Part shown: positions 1 through 6,910 of the stretch, one piece after another
Numbering within the stretch: position 1 is the stretch's first letter
How the letters are laid out: each line of letters begins with the position of its first letter
Translations under genes and position numbers: made by a program
From: Acidobacteriota bacterium
Lineage (GTDB): Bacteria > Acidobacteriota > Vicinamibacteria > Vicinamibacterales > UBA8438
DNA length: 59,222 nt
Assembly (NCBI GenBank): GCA_026708265.1
Contig: JAPOVI010000215.1
Location: 1-59,222, forward strand
Direction: 5' to 3'
Notes under the pieces: model-generated
What the model saw: only the letters and a program-made list of their open reading frames with translations
Told to the model about the DNA's origin: nothing
Database searches by the model: none

Positions 1-1
1 C

Positions 2-595
2 CGCCGCACCCGTCTCGACGACCGCGTGCGGCGGCGGCTGGCCGAGGCAGGCGCGTTCGGCACGCTCGAAGGCCGGCGGCGGGCCGCGCTGTGGGAGGCG
101 CAGGGGCTCGGGGCGGCGTCCGAGTCCCCACTGCCGATCGCGCCGGCCGAGCCCCGGCCCGACTTCGAGCCGCTGAGCGAGTTTCAGACCATCGACTGGG
201 ACTATCGCTTCAGCGCCCACAGCACCCGCGGCCATCCGCTGGCCCCGCTGCGCGAGGCGCTGGCCGGGCAGAAGCTGCCCGACGCCCGCACCGTCGCCGG
301 GATGCCCGACGGCCGCGAGGTGCGCTACGCCGGCCTCGTCATCTGCCGGCAACGCCCCGGCACCGCGTCCGGCGTCACCTTCATGACGCTCGAGGACGAG
401 ACCGGCTTCGTGAACGTCGTGATCTGGAAGCAGGTGTTCGACGACTACGCGGTGCTCGCCCGGACCGCGTCGTTCCTCGGGGTGAGCGGCAAGCTGCAGG
501 TGGAATCGGACGTCGTCCACCTCGTGGCCGAGGCCCTCTGGGCGCCGGAGATCCCCACCCGCCCGACGACGGTCGGCAGCCGGGACTTCCATTGA
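2..595 (+). CDS. dnaE2: Error-prone DNA polymerase DnaE2/ImuC, C-terminal part (5' end outside window)
   Basis: The frame is open from the first bases of the window, so this is the 3' end of a longer gene. The visible ~197 residues end in the SRDFH-type C-terminus that DnaE2 proteins share, and hold the OB-fold region (around VMTLEDETG-like positions, here FMTLEDETGFVNVVIW) that binds single-stranded DNA. The polymerase active site lies upstream and cannot be seen. DnaE2 is the translesion polymerase of the ImuA-ImuB-DnaE2 mutasome, an SOS-induced damage-tolerance cassette. ImuA and ImuB are therefore expected upstream of the window. The family call rests on the tail only but is firm. An ATG at 26 is internal and is not the true start. 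Confidence 0.9.
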   Translation, partial: RRTRLDDRVRRRLAEAGAFGTLEGRRRAALWEAQGLGAASESPLPIAPAEPRPDFEPLSEFQTIDWDYRFSAHSTRGHPLAPLREALAGQKLPDARTVAGMPDGREVRYAGLVICRQRPGTASGVTFMTLEDETGFVNVVIWKQVFDDYAVLARTASFLGVSGKLQVESDVVHLVAEALWAPEIPTRPTTVGSRDFH

Positions 596-708
596 CCTCG
601 CCGCCGTCAGCGCGGGCTGCGCACCTGCATTCCCGATCGTCGCCGTCGGCCACCGGCGCAGACGCGAGCGAACCGGCTTGCGTCCGGGCGCCCTGGCCCC
701 GTCTGCGA

Positions 709-721
709 TACGCTCGGGGAC
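709..721 (+). promoter_or_regulatory. -10 element of a probable leaderless promoter
   Basis: TACGCT at 709-714 matches the TANNNT form of a -10 box and lies exactly 7 bases before the ATG at 722. Transcription would then start at or next to the start codon. No Shine-Dalgarno sequence precedes the ATG, which fits a leaderless mRNA. No convincing -35 box is visible. Confidence 0.45.
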
Positions 722-1264
722 ATGTGCAAGTCAGCGACGTCTGGATGTCCGCGAGGACTCCCGGCCGCGGCGTGGGCGTCTGTCCTCGTCCTGTTCTTCG
801 TCGTCTCCGCCGGTTGCGAGCGCGGGCCGATGGAACCCAGCTCGCTCGATGACGCCGTCGTCGTGACCCCGGGCGATACGACGTCGAACGGCGCGCAGTC
901 GGGAACCGTGATCGTGTCGGACACGCCCGGAGACCTGGGCGACGATGATTACGCGCTGAACGCCGCCCGGATTGTCGACGACACGCTGACGCTGAACCTG
1001 TCGTACGGTGGCGGCTGCGCGGAGCACGAGTTCACTCTGGTCGCCGCGGCGACGTTCATGGCGTCGTCGCCGGTGCGACTCGCCGTCCACCTGGCCCACG
1101 ATGCGCACGGCGACCCGTGCGAGGCGTGGCTCACCACGGACTACGAGTTCGATCTGACCGCCATCCGCGATCGATACCGGCAGCAGTACGGCAGTGCGGC
1201 GGGTCGGATCGTGCTGTTGCTCGCCGGCGTCCCGGCGGGTTCGCTGGAGTACGTCTTTCCGTAG
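722..1264 (+). CDS. Putative lipoprotein of unknown function
   Basis: A 180-residue exported protein. Residues 1-31 form a signal peptide with a basic start, a hydrophobic stretch and a lipobox ending VSAGC, so the mature protein should be lipid-anchored at about Cys31. The mature part is acidic. It carries a GGGCAEHEFTL segment and a second Cys in HGDPCEAW, which could form a disulfide in the periplasm. The two Cys-flanked patches resemble short hypothetical lipoproteins of other environmental bacteria, but I cannot name a family. It stands alone between dnaE2 and a toxin-antitoxin remnant, with its own -10 element. The start is set by the signal peptide and the promoter spacing. Confidence 0.75.
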   Translation: MCKSATSGCPRGLPAAAWASVLVLFFVVSAGCERGPMEPSSLDDAVVVTPGDTTSNGAQSGTVIVSDTPGDLGDDDYALNAARIVDDTLTLNLSYGGGCAEHEFTLVAAATFMASSPVRLAVHLAHDAHGDPCEAWLTTDYEFDLTAIRDRYRQQYGSAAGRIVLLLAGVPAGSLEYVFP

Positions 1265-1301
1265 CACACGGGCTCTCCCGTAGTGGACCAGACACAAGAC
1301 C

Positions 1302-1307
1302 TATAAT
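1302..1307 (+). promoter_or_regulatory. -10 box upstream of antitoxin gene
   Basis: A perfect TATAAT lies at 1302-1307, rare in such GC-rich DNA, and is followed 22 bases later by the GTG start at 1329. AAGGGG at 1317-1322 is a good ribosome site. A matching -35 box is not clear; TAGTGG at 1281-1286 is the nearest candidate. Antitoxins of this family usually repress their own promoter, so an operator is likely here, but no clear palindrome was found. Confidence 0.5.
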
Positions 1308-1328
1308 CCCGCCCGAAGGGGTGATCAG

Positions 1329-1607
1329 GTGCCCACCGTCCCGCTGTCGGAAGCCAGGACCCATCTCGCCAGGCTCCTCGCCGACGTCGAGGAGCTCGGC
1401 GACGAGGTGATCATCACTCGTTCCGGAAGGCCTGTAGCCGTGCTGCTCCCGTTGTCCGATTACGAGGGGCTCATCGAGACGCTGGACATCCTCGCGGATC
1501 AGGACTTGGGGCAATCGATCCGACAGGGCCTGGCGGACGCGCAGGCGGGCAAGCTGCTGCGGCACGAGGACGTGTGGGATGACGCGGATCCTGGTCTACG
1601 CGACTAG
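1329..1607 (+). CDS. Phd/YefM family antitoxin
   Basis: A 92-residue protein with the family's hallmark N-terminus: a short strand and helix (PLSEARTHLARLLADVEE), then the GDEVIITRSGRPVAVLLPLSDYEGL segment that forms the DNA-binding Phd/YefM fold. The C-terminal third (LADAQAGKLLRHEDVW) is the part that normally wraps the toxin. In the family it neutralises a RelE/ParE or Doc toxin and represses the operon. The start is GTG with AAGGGG six bases upstream. The reading frame looks intact, but the toxin that follows is broken, so this is probably an orphaned antitoxin. Its 3' end overlaps the toxin remnant by 29 bases, the usual translational coupling. Confidence 0.88.
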   Translation: MPTVPLSEARTHLARLLADVEELGDEVIITRSGRPVAVLLPLSDYEGLIETLDILADQDLGQSIRQGLADAQAGKLLRHEDVWDDADPGLRD

Positions 1608-1866
1608 CGCCCGGACCATCGAGAGGCTCGATCCGCCCGTCCGCCGGCGCGGATCGTGGAGCGGCCGCCTGTTGTCCGCGGACGCGCGGGACATGGTCCG
1701 GGTCCGCGAGGCCCGCGGGGCGTTCCGCGACTTCTACGCGCAGTGCTTCTGGTATCTGGACCCCGACCTGCGGGTCACCCTCCGCGACGTTCCGGAGATC
1801 GTGCGCGGGCTGCGTCAGAACGGTGGGCGGAAGGGGTTCCTCGTTGCGGCCCGGCTATGCCGTTGA
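1579..1866 (+). pseudogene. RelE/ParE-like toxin N-terminus fused to an unrelated fragment
   Basis: The open frame is 95 residues. The first ~24 (MTRILVYATSARTIERLDPP, then VRRR) look like the start of a RelE/ParE-type mRNA interferase, with an overlapping start inside the antitoxin gene as in intact pairs. After that the expected toxin strands and catalytic Arg/Lys/Tyr residues are missing. The text changes abruptly to a segment around REARGAFRDFYAQCFWYL and LRQNGGRKGF, which reads like part of a different small protein. I read this as a deletion junction that joined two partial genes, so the toxin is inactive. The product could still be translated, but no function can be claimed. Confidence 0.6.
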
Positions 1867-2098
1867 GTGGGCCCAGGACAGCGCCTTCCGCTTCTATCCG
1901 CTACAGCAGGACGAACGCTTCGGGTATCGCCTCCACGACACCGACGCAGCGGTCAACAAAGTGCTGGCGCTGGCAGGGCGGAGTGAGATCCGCGACTTCG
2001 TCGACGTGCTCCTCCTCCCTGCCGTGGCGCCACTGCGAGAACGGATCGGCCGTCGGGGTGCCGTCCAGGCGTGGGCAGGTGCAGCCTCTCGAGTGTAG
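1823..2098 (+). pseudogene. Fragment of a nucleotidyltransferase (AbiEii/AbiGii-like)
   Basis: Residues from about 1850 to 2035 read WAQDSAFRFYPLQQDERFG, then LHDTDAAVNKVLALAGR and EIRDFVDVLLL. That is the part of AbiEii-type nucleotidyltransferases just after the catalytic domain, where the substrate-anchoring aspartates and the NK(V/A)LAL...RDFVD region occur. The N-terminal GS...D.D nucleotide-binding motif is absent and no long C-terminal domain follows. The protein therefore cannot be functional as a transferase. The fragment overlaps, in another frame, the end of the chimeric toxin remnant and, on the other strand, the 3' end of the small membrane protein gene. The neighbourhood looks like the leftover of a deleted toxin-antitoxin or abortive-infection module. 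Confidence 0.6.
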
Positions 2099-2288
2099 CG
2101 AGCCGCTGATCCACCTTCCCGAACTCAACCTCGACGCCGCGAACCCGATCATCGAGACGCCGGATGTCTGTCCGGATTTCAGCGAACTGCGAACGCTGAT
2201 CTGTGCGAACTCCGGCGATCTGAACGCTCAGGGCGATGACCGCGCCAACGATGACTCCGATGATCCACTGGGCGTCCCTGCTCGGCAT
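1953..2288 (-). CDS. Small membrane-anchored coiled-coil protein, 3' end probably altered
   Basis: The chosen ATG at 2288 gives MPSRDAQW followed by one transmembrane helix (about residues 6-24) and then a heptad-rich coiled coil of about 50 residues (RTDIRRLDDRVRGVEVEF and KVDQRLATLERLHLP). Short proteins of this layout, one membrane helix plus a DUF-type coiled coil ending near LERLHLP, are common hypotheticals in environmental genomes. From about 2100 downward the frame continues as Arg/Gly-rich text that is antisense to the nucleotidyltransferase fragment. The real C-terminus was therefore probably lost and replaced by read-through into debris. An ATG at 2312 in frame is a weaker start. 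Function is unknown; oligomerisation in the membrane is likely. Confidence 0.6.
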   Translation of the reverse strand: MPSRDAQWIIGVIVGAVIALSVQIAGVRTDQRSQFAEIRTDIRRLDDRVRGVEVEFGKVDQRLATLERLHLPTPGRHPDGRSVLAVAPRQGGGARRRSRGSHSALPAPALC

Positions 2289-2441
2289 GCCGGTTCCACT
2301 GTACGCCCGCACCCGGTTGCCGGCAATCCGCGAGGGGCCGGTCGATCGGCTTCTCTGCTGCGCGGACCCGCAACCGCGCCGTAATGGATGCCGAGTTCAC
2401 CCAGCGTCGGTCCTTGAGAGCCCCAAGCGGCTCCCACAGCG

Positions 2442-3695
2442 TCAGTCCACGAGCGCCCGGTAGACCGCCTCGGTGAAGTTCTGCCGGAACCCGTTCCCAT
2501 GCGCCGGCGACGCCGCGGCCATGATCACGATGACCATGTTCTCCACCGGATCGATGAAGAACCGCGTGCCGGAGGAGCCGTCCCACCAGAAGGTGCCCTC
2601 GCGGACGGGCAGCGGTGACGCGTCGGCGTCCATCACGACGGAGAATCCGAGGGTCCACCCGCGGCCGGGCTGCGGGGTGCCGAAGCCGATCGGCAGGAGG
2701 GCGTCGGGTATGCGGTTGACGGTCATCAGGGCGACGGTGTCGGGCTGCAGGACGCGCACGCCGTCGAGCTCGCCGCCGTTCAGGAACATCTGGGCGAAGC
2801 GCAGGTAGTCCCGGACCGTGGAGACCAGGCCGACGCCGCCCTCGATCAGGGCCGGCGGCTCGGTGAAGGGCACCGCCTCGATGGCGTACGGCCGAAGCTC
2901 GCCGTCGGGTCCCGGGCGGTAGGCCGGTCCGAAGCGGTCGCCTCGATCGGCATCGACCCGGAACACGGTATCCGTCATCCCGAGGGGCCCGAAGACGCGC
3001 TCCCGAAGGAACTCGTCGAACGCCGTGCCGGACCAGATCTCGACGAGCCGGCCGAGGATGGTGGTGGAGATGCCGTAGCGCCAGCGCGTCCCCGGGTCCT
3101 CGAAGAGCGGCACGCGGGCGGCGTTGCCGACCATCCGGGGCAGCGTTATGGAGCGCAGGCGGACCTGCTCCGCGCGGTAGATGGGCGAGCTCCGGCTGCC
3201 CAGCCCGGAGGTGTGCAGCAGGAGGTGCTCGACGGTCATCTCGGTGCGCCGCGGCCGGCTCGCATCCATGTCGGGACTGGACGCGTCGACGAAGACCCGC
3301 TGGTCTGCGAACTCCGGCAGATAGCGGGCAACGGGATCGTCGAGATCGAAGCGATCCTCCTCCCAGAGGATCATCGCGGCCAGGCTGGTGATGGGGCGCG
3401 TCATCGAGTAGAGGCGGAACAGCGCGTCGTCGCGCATCGCGAGGCCGCGCTCGCGGTCCAGCTCGCCGAGGGACTCGAGATACACGAGCCGCCCGTTGCG
3501 CGCGACGGCGGCCACGACGCCGGCGATGTCTCCGGCGTCCACGTGTGCCCGGAGCCCGCGCGTCGCCTCCTCCAGCCGTTCCGACGAGAGCCCCACCGAC
3601 TCCGGCGCGGCTGCCTGCAGGTCCTGCGCCTGTGCCTGAACGCTTCCGGCGACGAGACAGCCGCCGATGAGCAGTCCCGCGATCACTCGGCGCAT
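2442..3695 (-). CDS. Serine hydrolase of the beta-lactamase/class C penicillin-binding family
   Basis: A 417-residue exported enzyme. MRRVIAGLLIGGCLVAGSVQ forms a signal peptide ending at an AQAQ site. The catalytic Ser-x-x-Lys is replaced by the family variant region around RLYSMTRPITSLAAM, where the SMTR tetrad holds the Ser but has Arg where Lys is usual. A YGIS box (Tyr of the Y-x-N/S motif) lies near residue 230, and WDGSSGTRFFID holds the late G-T-R/HTG-like element. Such esterase-type relatives (EstB, class C-like hydrolases) cleave esters or D-amino peptides in the periplasm; the true substrate is unknown. The Ser-x-x-Arg variant deserves a check because Lys is normally needed as the base. 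An upstream in-frame ATG at 3791 would bury the signal peptide and was rejected. Confidence 0.85.
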   Translation of the reverse strand: MRRVIAGLLIGGCLVAGSVQAQAQDLQAAAPESVGLSSERLEEATRGLRAHVDAGDIAGVVAAVARNGRLVYLESLGELDRERGLAMRDDALFRLYSMTRPITSLAAMILWEEDRFDLDDPVARYLPEFADQRVFVDASSPDMDASRPRRTEMTVEHLLLHTSGLGSRSSPIYRAEQVRLRSITLPRMVGNAARVPLFEDPGTRWRYGISTTILGRLVEIWSGTAFDEFLRERVFGPLGMTDTVFRVDADRGDRFGPAYRPGPDGELRPYAIEAVPFTEPPALIEGGVGLVSTVRDYLRFAQMFLNGGELDGVRVLQPDTVALMTVNRIPDALLPIGFGTPQPGRGWTLGFSVVMDADASPLPVREGTFWWDGSSGTRFFIDPVENMVIVIMAAASPAHGNGFRQNFTEAVYRALVD

Positions 3696-3874
3696 TGCGA
3701 CGAGGTTCGTCGTGCGGACGCTAGCGAAGCTGCGTGCGAAGACGTCGTGGACGTTCCCGAAGCGCTCGTCGCATCGTTCGTGCATGTCCATCGGCCGTTC
3801 CGTCCCTGGTGATCCGTGGCAATCCGCACGACGCGGGAGGGCAATCGTCGTGCGGGGCCCGGTGCGAGCCTCCG

Positions 3875-5467
3875 TCAATCGATGGCGCAGGGCTGCCGCG
3901 CGGGGGGATTGTACGGATCGAAGTCGTCCTCGTCGCAGGTCGGGCACGCTCCGGCCGCCGTCGCCGTGCCGAGCCCGCGGGCCTCCATCAGGCGGCGCAG
4001 CAGGGCCGCGGTGTGGGGCTGCTGCTTGAAGACCACGCCCCGCACGACTCCCTCCGCAATCGTCAGCGGCGTCCACCCCCGTTCGTTGATCGCTTCGAGG
4101 TCCGCGCCCCGATCCACGAGCAGTTGCACGATCGGGTTGGCGCCGCGTTCGGCCGCGCCGTGGAGAGCCGTCTCGCCGCCCGCATCCGCGGCCAGGATGT
4201 CGCCGCCGAGTTCGAGCAGCAGCGTAAACGCCTCGAGCGCCTCCTCGTTCGTGCCCGGGTCCTGGCCGGGAGAGACCCCGACCCCGGCCGCGGCCATCAG
4301 CGGCGTCCGGCAGTTGGCGGTCGGCAGGAACGGATCGGCGCCGTACTGGAGGAGGAGGCGCATAAGCTCGACGTCGCCCGTCCGCGCGGCCAGAAAGAAC
4401 GGCGTCGCGCCCGTGCCCCCGGTGCTGCGCTGCCGGGGAGCGTCGCGCAGGTCCTTCCGGATGCGGGCGTTCGGGTCTGCCCCGGCGGCCAGGAGCAGGC
4501 GGCCGAGATCCAGCGCCGAGACGTGGTCGCGGTGCAGCCGCTCGGGGTTGTTGAACCCGACGGTGGGCCGTCGGCTCCAGGACAACTGGTGCAGCGCCGA
4601 CCACCCGACCGCGTCCGACTGCGGGTCCGCGCCCTCGCGCAGCAGGAACGCCGCGAGCTCGTAGTTCAGGTTGGTGATCGCGAGCAGCAGCGGCGTCACC
4701 CCGTTCGGCAGCGACTCGTCCACGCCGGCGCCGGCCGCGAGCAGGACGTGGGCCGCTGCGATGCGCCCCGCCCGCGCCGCGAACAGGAACGCCGTGAAGC
4801 CGTGCCCGGTGCGGGCATGGACGTCAGCTCCCGCTCGGACCAATGCCTCCACGACGCCGGCGTCGCCTTCGGCGGCCGCCCACATCAGCGCCGTCTGGCC
4901 GTGCGTGTCGTCCCGCGCGTCGACGTCCGCGCCGTGGGCCAGCAGGACACGGACGGAGGCGACGTCCCCGGTCCGCGCGGCCGTCATGAGCGCCCGCTGG
5001 CCGCCCACCGTGGCTTCGTTGGCGTCGGCGCCCGCCTCGAGCAGCTTTCTGATGACGCCGGCGTTGCCGGTGAGCGCGGCCAGCGACAGCGGCGTCACCC
5101 CGTAGTCGTTGGCGGCCGTGACGTCGGCGCCGGCGGCGATCAGCAGGCCGACGACGGAGGCCCGCTCCCCGCGCACCGCCCAGTGCAGGGCGGTGGCGCC
5201 GTCGGCCGCCGCGGCGTTCACGTCGATCCCGCGTTCGAGCAACGCGCGAACCGACTCCTCGCCGCCCGCCTTGACCGCTTCCACGAGCGGCAGTTCGCGC
5301 GGGGCGGTGCCCAAACAGGCGACGGCGAGCAGCAGGACGGCCGCTCGGCGCAGGCGTTGCGTCCACCGTGCCCGGCGCCGCCGGCCGATCGGCGCAGCGC
5401 CAGCTCCGCCGGCCCGCCCCCGAGCGGGCACTCCCCGTCGCCGCCGCAGGCCTGGGTGTTCCGTCAT
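3875..5467 (-). CDS. Exported ankyrin-repeat protein
   Basis: 530 residues. An Arg-rich start is followed by a hydrophobic segment (RRAAVLLLAVACLG) that acts as signal peptide or anchor. About a dozen ankyrin repeats then run from residue ~60 to ~505, each with the G-x-T-A/P-L-h-x-A-A pattern and (I/V)xxLLxxGAD loops. The C-terminus is short and holds a CPTC pair and the tail PCAID. Ankyrin arrays bind protein partners; no enzyme domain is visible. It ends just upstream of the beta-lactamase-like gene and starts 9 bases after the DUF1552 gene, so the DUF1592, DUF1552 and ankyrin genes probably form one transcript. This trio recurs in Acidobacteriota and Planctomycetota, where the partners are thought to act in the cell envelope. 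The binding partner is unknown. Confidence 0.88.
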   Translation of the reverse strand: MTEHPGLRRRRGVPARGRAGGAGAAPIGRRRRARWTQRLRRAAVLLLAVACLGTAPRELPLVEAVKAGGEESVRALLERGIDVNAAAADGATALHWAVRGERASVVGLLIAAGADVTAANDYGVTPLSLAALTGNAGVIRKLLEAGADANEATVGGQRALMTAARTGDVASVRVLLAHGADVDARDDTHGQTALMWAAAEGDAGVVEALVRAGADVHARTGHGFTAFLFAARAGRIAAAHVLLAAGAGVDESLPNGVTPLLLAITNLNYELAAFLLREGADPQSDAVGWSALHQLSWSRRPTVGFNNPERLHRDHVSALDLGRLLLAAGADPNARIRKDLRDAPRQRSTGGTGATPFFLAARTGDVELMRLLLQYGADPFLPTANCRTPLMAAAGVGVSPGQDPGTNEEALEAFTLLLELGGDILAADAGGETALHGAAERGANPIVQLLVDRGADLEAINERGWTPLTIAEGVVRGVVFKQQPHTAALLRRLMEARGLGTATAAGACPTCDEDDFDPYNPPARQPCAID

Positions 5468-5476
5468 CGGCCGTCC

Positions 5477-6832
5477 TCAGATCCCCGACAGCGGTTCGAC
5501 GCGGAGCCGTCCCGTGCTGTCGCCGAGCTGGTCCACCGGAACGGCGGCCCAATCCAGCATCGCCAGCAGCAGGTTGGCCAGCGGTGTCTCCGCGATCTCG
5601 AGATGCCGTCCGCCCGGCCGCCCGACACCGCCCACCAGCGCAATGGGAAGGTCGAAGTGCTCGTGCTGGTTGGGATTGCTGATCCCTCCGCCGTACAGCA
5701 GTCTGACGTGGTCCAGCAGGCAGCCGTCCCCGTCCGGCGTCGACCGGAGCTTCTCCACGAACGAGGCGAACAGCTCCATGTGGTACGTGTTGATCTTCGC
5801 CAGGTTCGCAAGGTTCTCCGGATCGTCCCGGTGGTGGGAGAGCCCGTGGTGATTCATGGGGATGCCGAGCTCGGGGTAGGACCGGCCTCCGAGCTCCCGG
5901 CCCAGCATGAACGTCGTCACGCGCGTGACGTCGGCCTGGTACGCCAGCCACTGCAGGTCGAACATCAGGGCGGCGTGCTCGCCGAAATCCTCGGGAATCC
6001 CCGTCGGGCGCTCGAACGGCGGCAGCTCGCGGGCCGCGGTCCGGTCCGCCGTCCGCAGCCGGCGCTCGATCTCGCGCACCGCCTCCAGGTACTCGTCGAC
6101 GCGAGCGCGGTCGGTGGGTCCCACCGCCTGCTGCAGCGCGGCGATGTCGGCGGTCACGTCGTCGAGGATGCTGCGGTCCGTGCGCACCTCGGCGCGCCGC
6201 TCGGCTGCGGTGCCTCCGTCGCCGAAGAGCCGCTCGAAGACCACGGCCGGGTTGCGCTCGATCGGGAGCGGCGTCGTGGGTGTCCGCCAGGAGATCGTAT
6301 TGAGGTAGGCGCAGTCGTAGCCGTTGTCGCAGTTGCCGACCATGTCGCCGCTGTCGACGGCCAGCTCCAGCGACGGCAGCGGCGTGTCGCGCCCCAGCGT
6401 GGCGGCGGCGATCTGGTCGGCCGTCGTCCCGGCGCGCACGTTCACCCCCTGCGCCTGCACGGCATGGACCCCGCTGAGGTAACCCGCGCTCGCGCGCGAG
6501 TGGTCGCCGCCGCCGTCGTTGAACGCCTCCGCCTGCCGCTGGGCGAGGCCGCTCACGACCGTGAGGTGGTCGCGGTGCGGCGCAAGCGGCGACAGGATGG
6601 GCGAGAGCTCGAAGTCCGGCCCGGTGCCCACGGGCTTCCAGTTGTTCACGTCCGGGTTCATCGACACGCCGTTCGGGATGTATACGAACCCGAGCCGCCG
6701 GGCCGGCGTGGCCGGGGTTCGCGCCAGCGCCGTGAGCGGCGGCACCATCGCGTCCAGCAGCGGCAGGGCCACCGCCGCACCCAGTCCCCGCAGCATCGTC
6801 CGCCGCGAGAGCGTCTTCTTCGTGATGATCAC
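5477..6832 (-). CDS. DUF1552 family protein, Tat-exported
   Basis: 451 residues that match the DUF1552 family over the whole length. The N-terminus has a twin-arginine signal (LSRRTMLRGLGAAVALPLLD), so the folded protein is sent to the periplasm by Tat. Family marks include YIPNGVSMNPD near residue 50, a GDHSRASAGYLSG stretch, and MNHHGLSHHRDDPE late in the protein; the His cluster may bind metal. The function of the family is not established, but it is nearly always encoded beside a DUF1592/DUF1588-type c-cytochrome, as here. The start is GTG at 6832 with AAGGAG seven bases upstream. It lies 78 bases downstream of its partner gene. Confidence 0.93.
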   Translation of the reverse strand: MIITKKTLSRRTMLRGLGAAVALPLLDAMVPPLTALARTPATPARRLGFVYIPNGVSMNPDVNNWKPVGTGPDFELSPILSPLAPHRDHLTVVSGLAQRQAEAFNDGGGDHSRASAGYLSGVHAVQAQGVNVRAGTTADQIAAATLGRDTPLPSLELAVDSGDMVGNCDNGYDCAYLNTISWRTPTTPLPIERNPAVVFERLFGDGGTAAERRAEVRTDRSILDDVTADIAALQQAVGPTDRARVDEYLEAVREIERRLRTADRTAARELPPFERPTGIPEDFGEHAALMFDLQWLAYQADVTRVTTFMLGRELGGRSYPELGIPMNHHGLSHHRDDPENLANLAKINTYHMELFASFVEKLRSTPDGDGCLLDHVRLLYGGGISNPNQHEHFDLPIALVGGVGRPGGRHLEIAETPLANLLLAMLDWAAVPVDQLGDSTGRLRVEPLSGI

Positions 6833-6910
6833 CCCGGTGCTCCTTCTCCCGATCCCGGTCCCCGGACGCGCACCGGCGTGCCCCCGCGGGCTGCGCCGGA
6901 GCGGCAGACT

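Noticed and set aside
3696-3791. Upstream start of the beta-lactamase-like gene at 3791
   Set aside because: It would place a charged extension ahead of a clear signal peptide.
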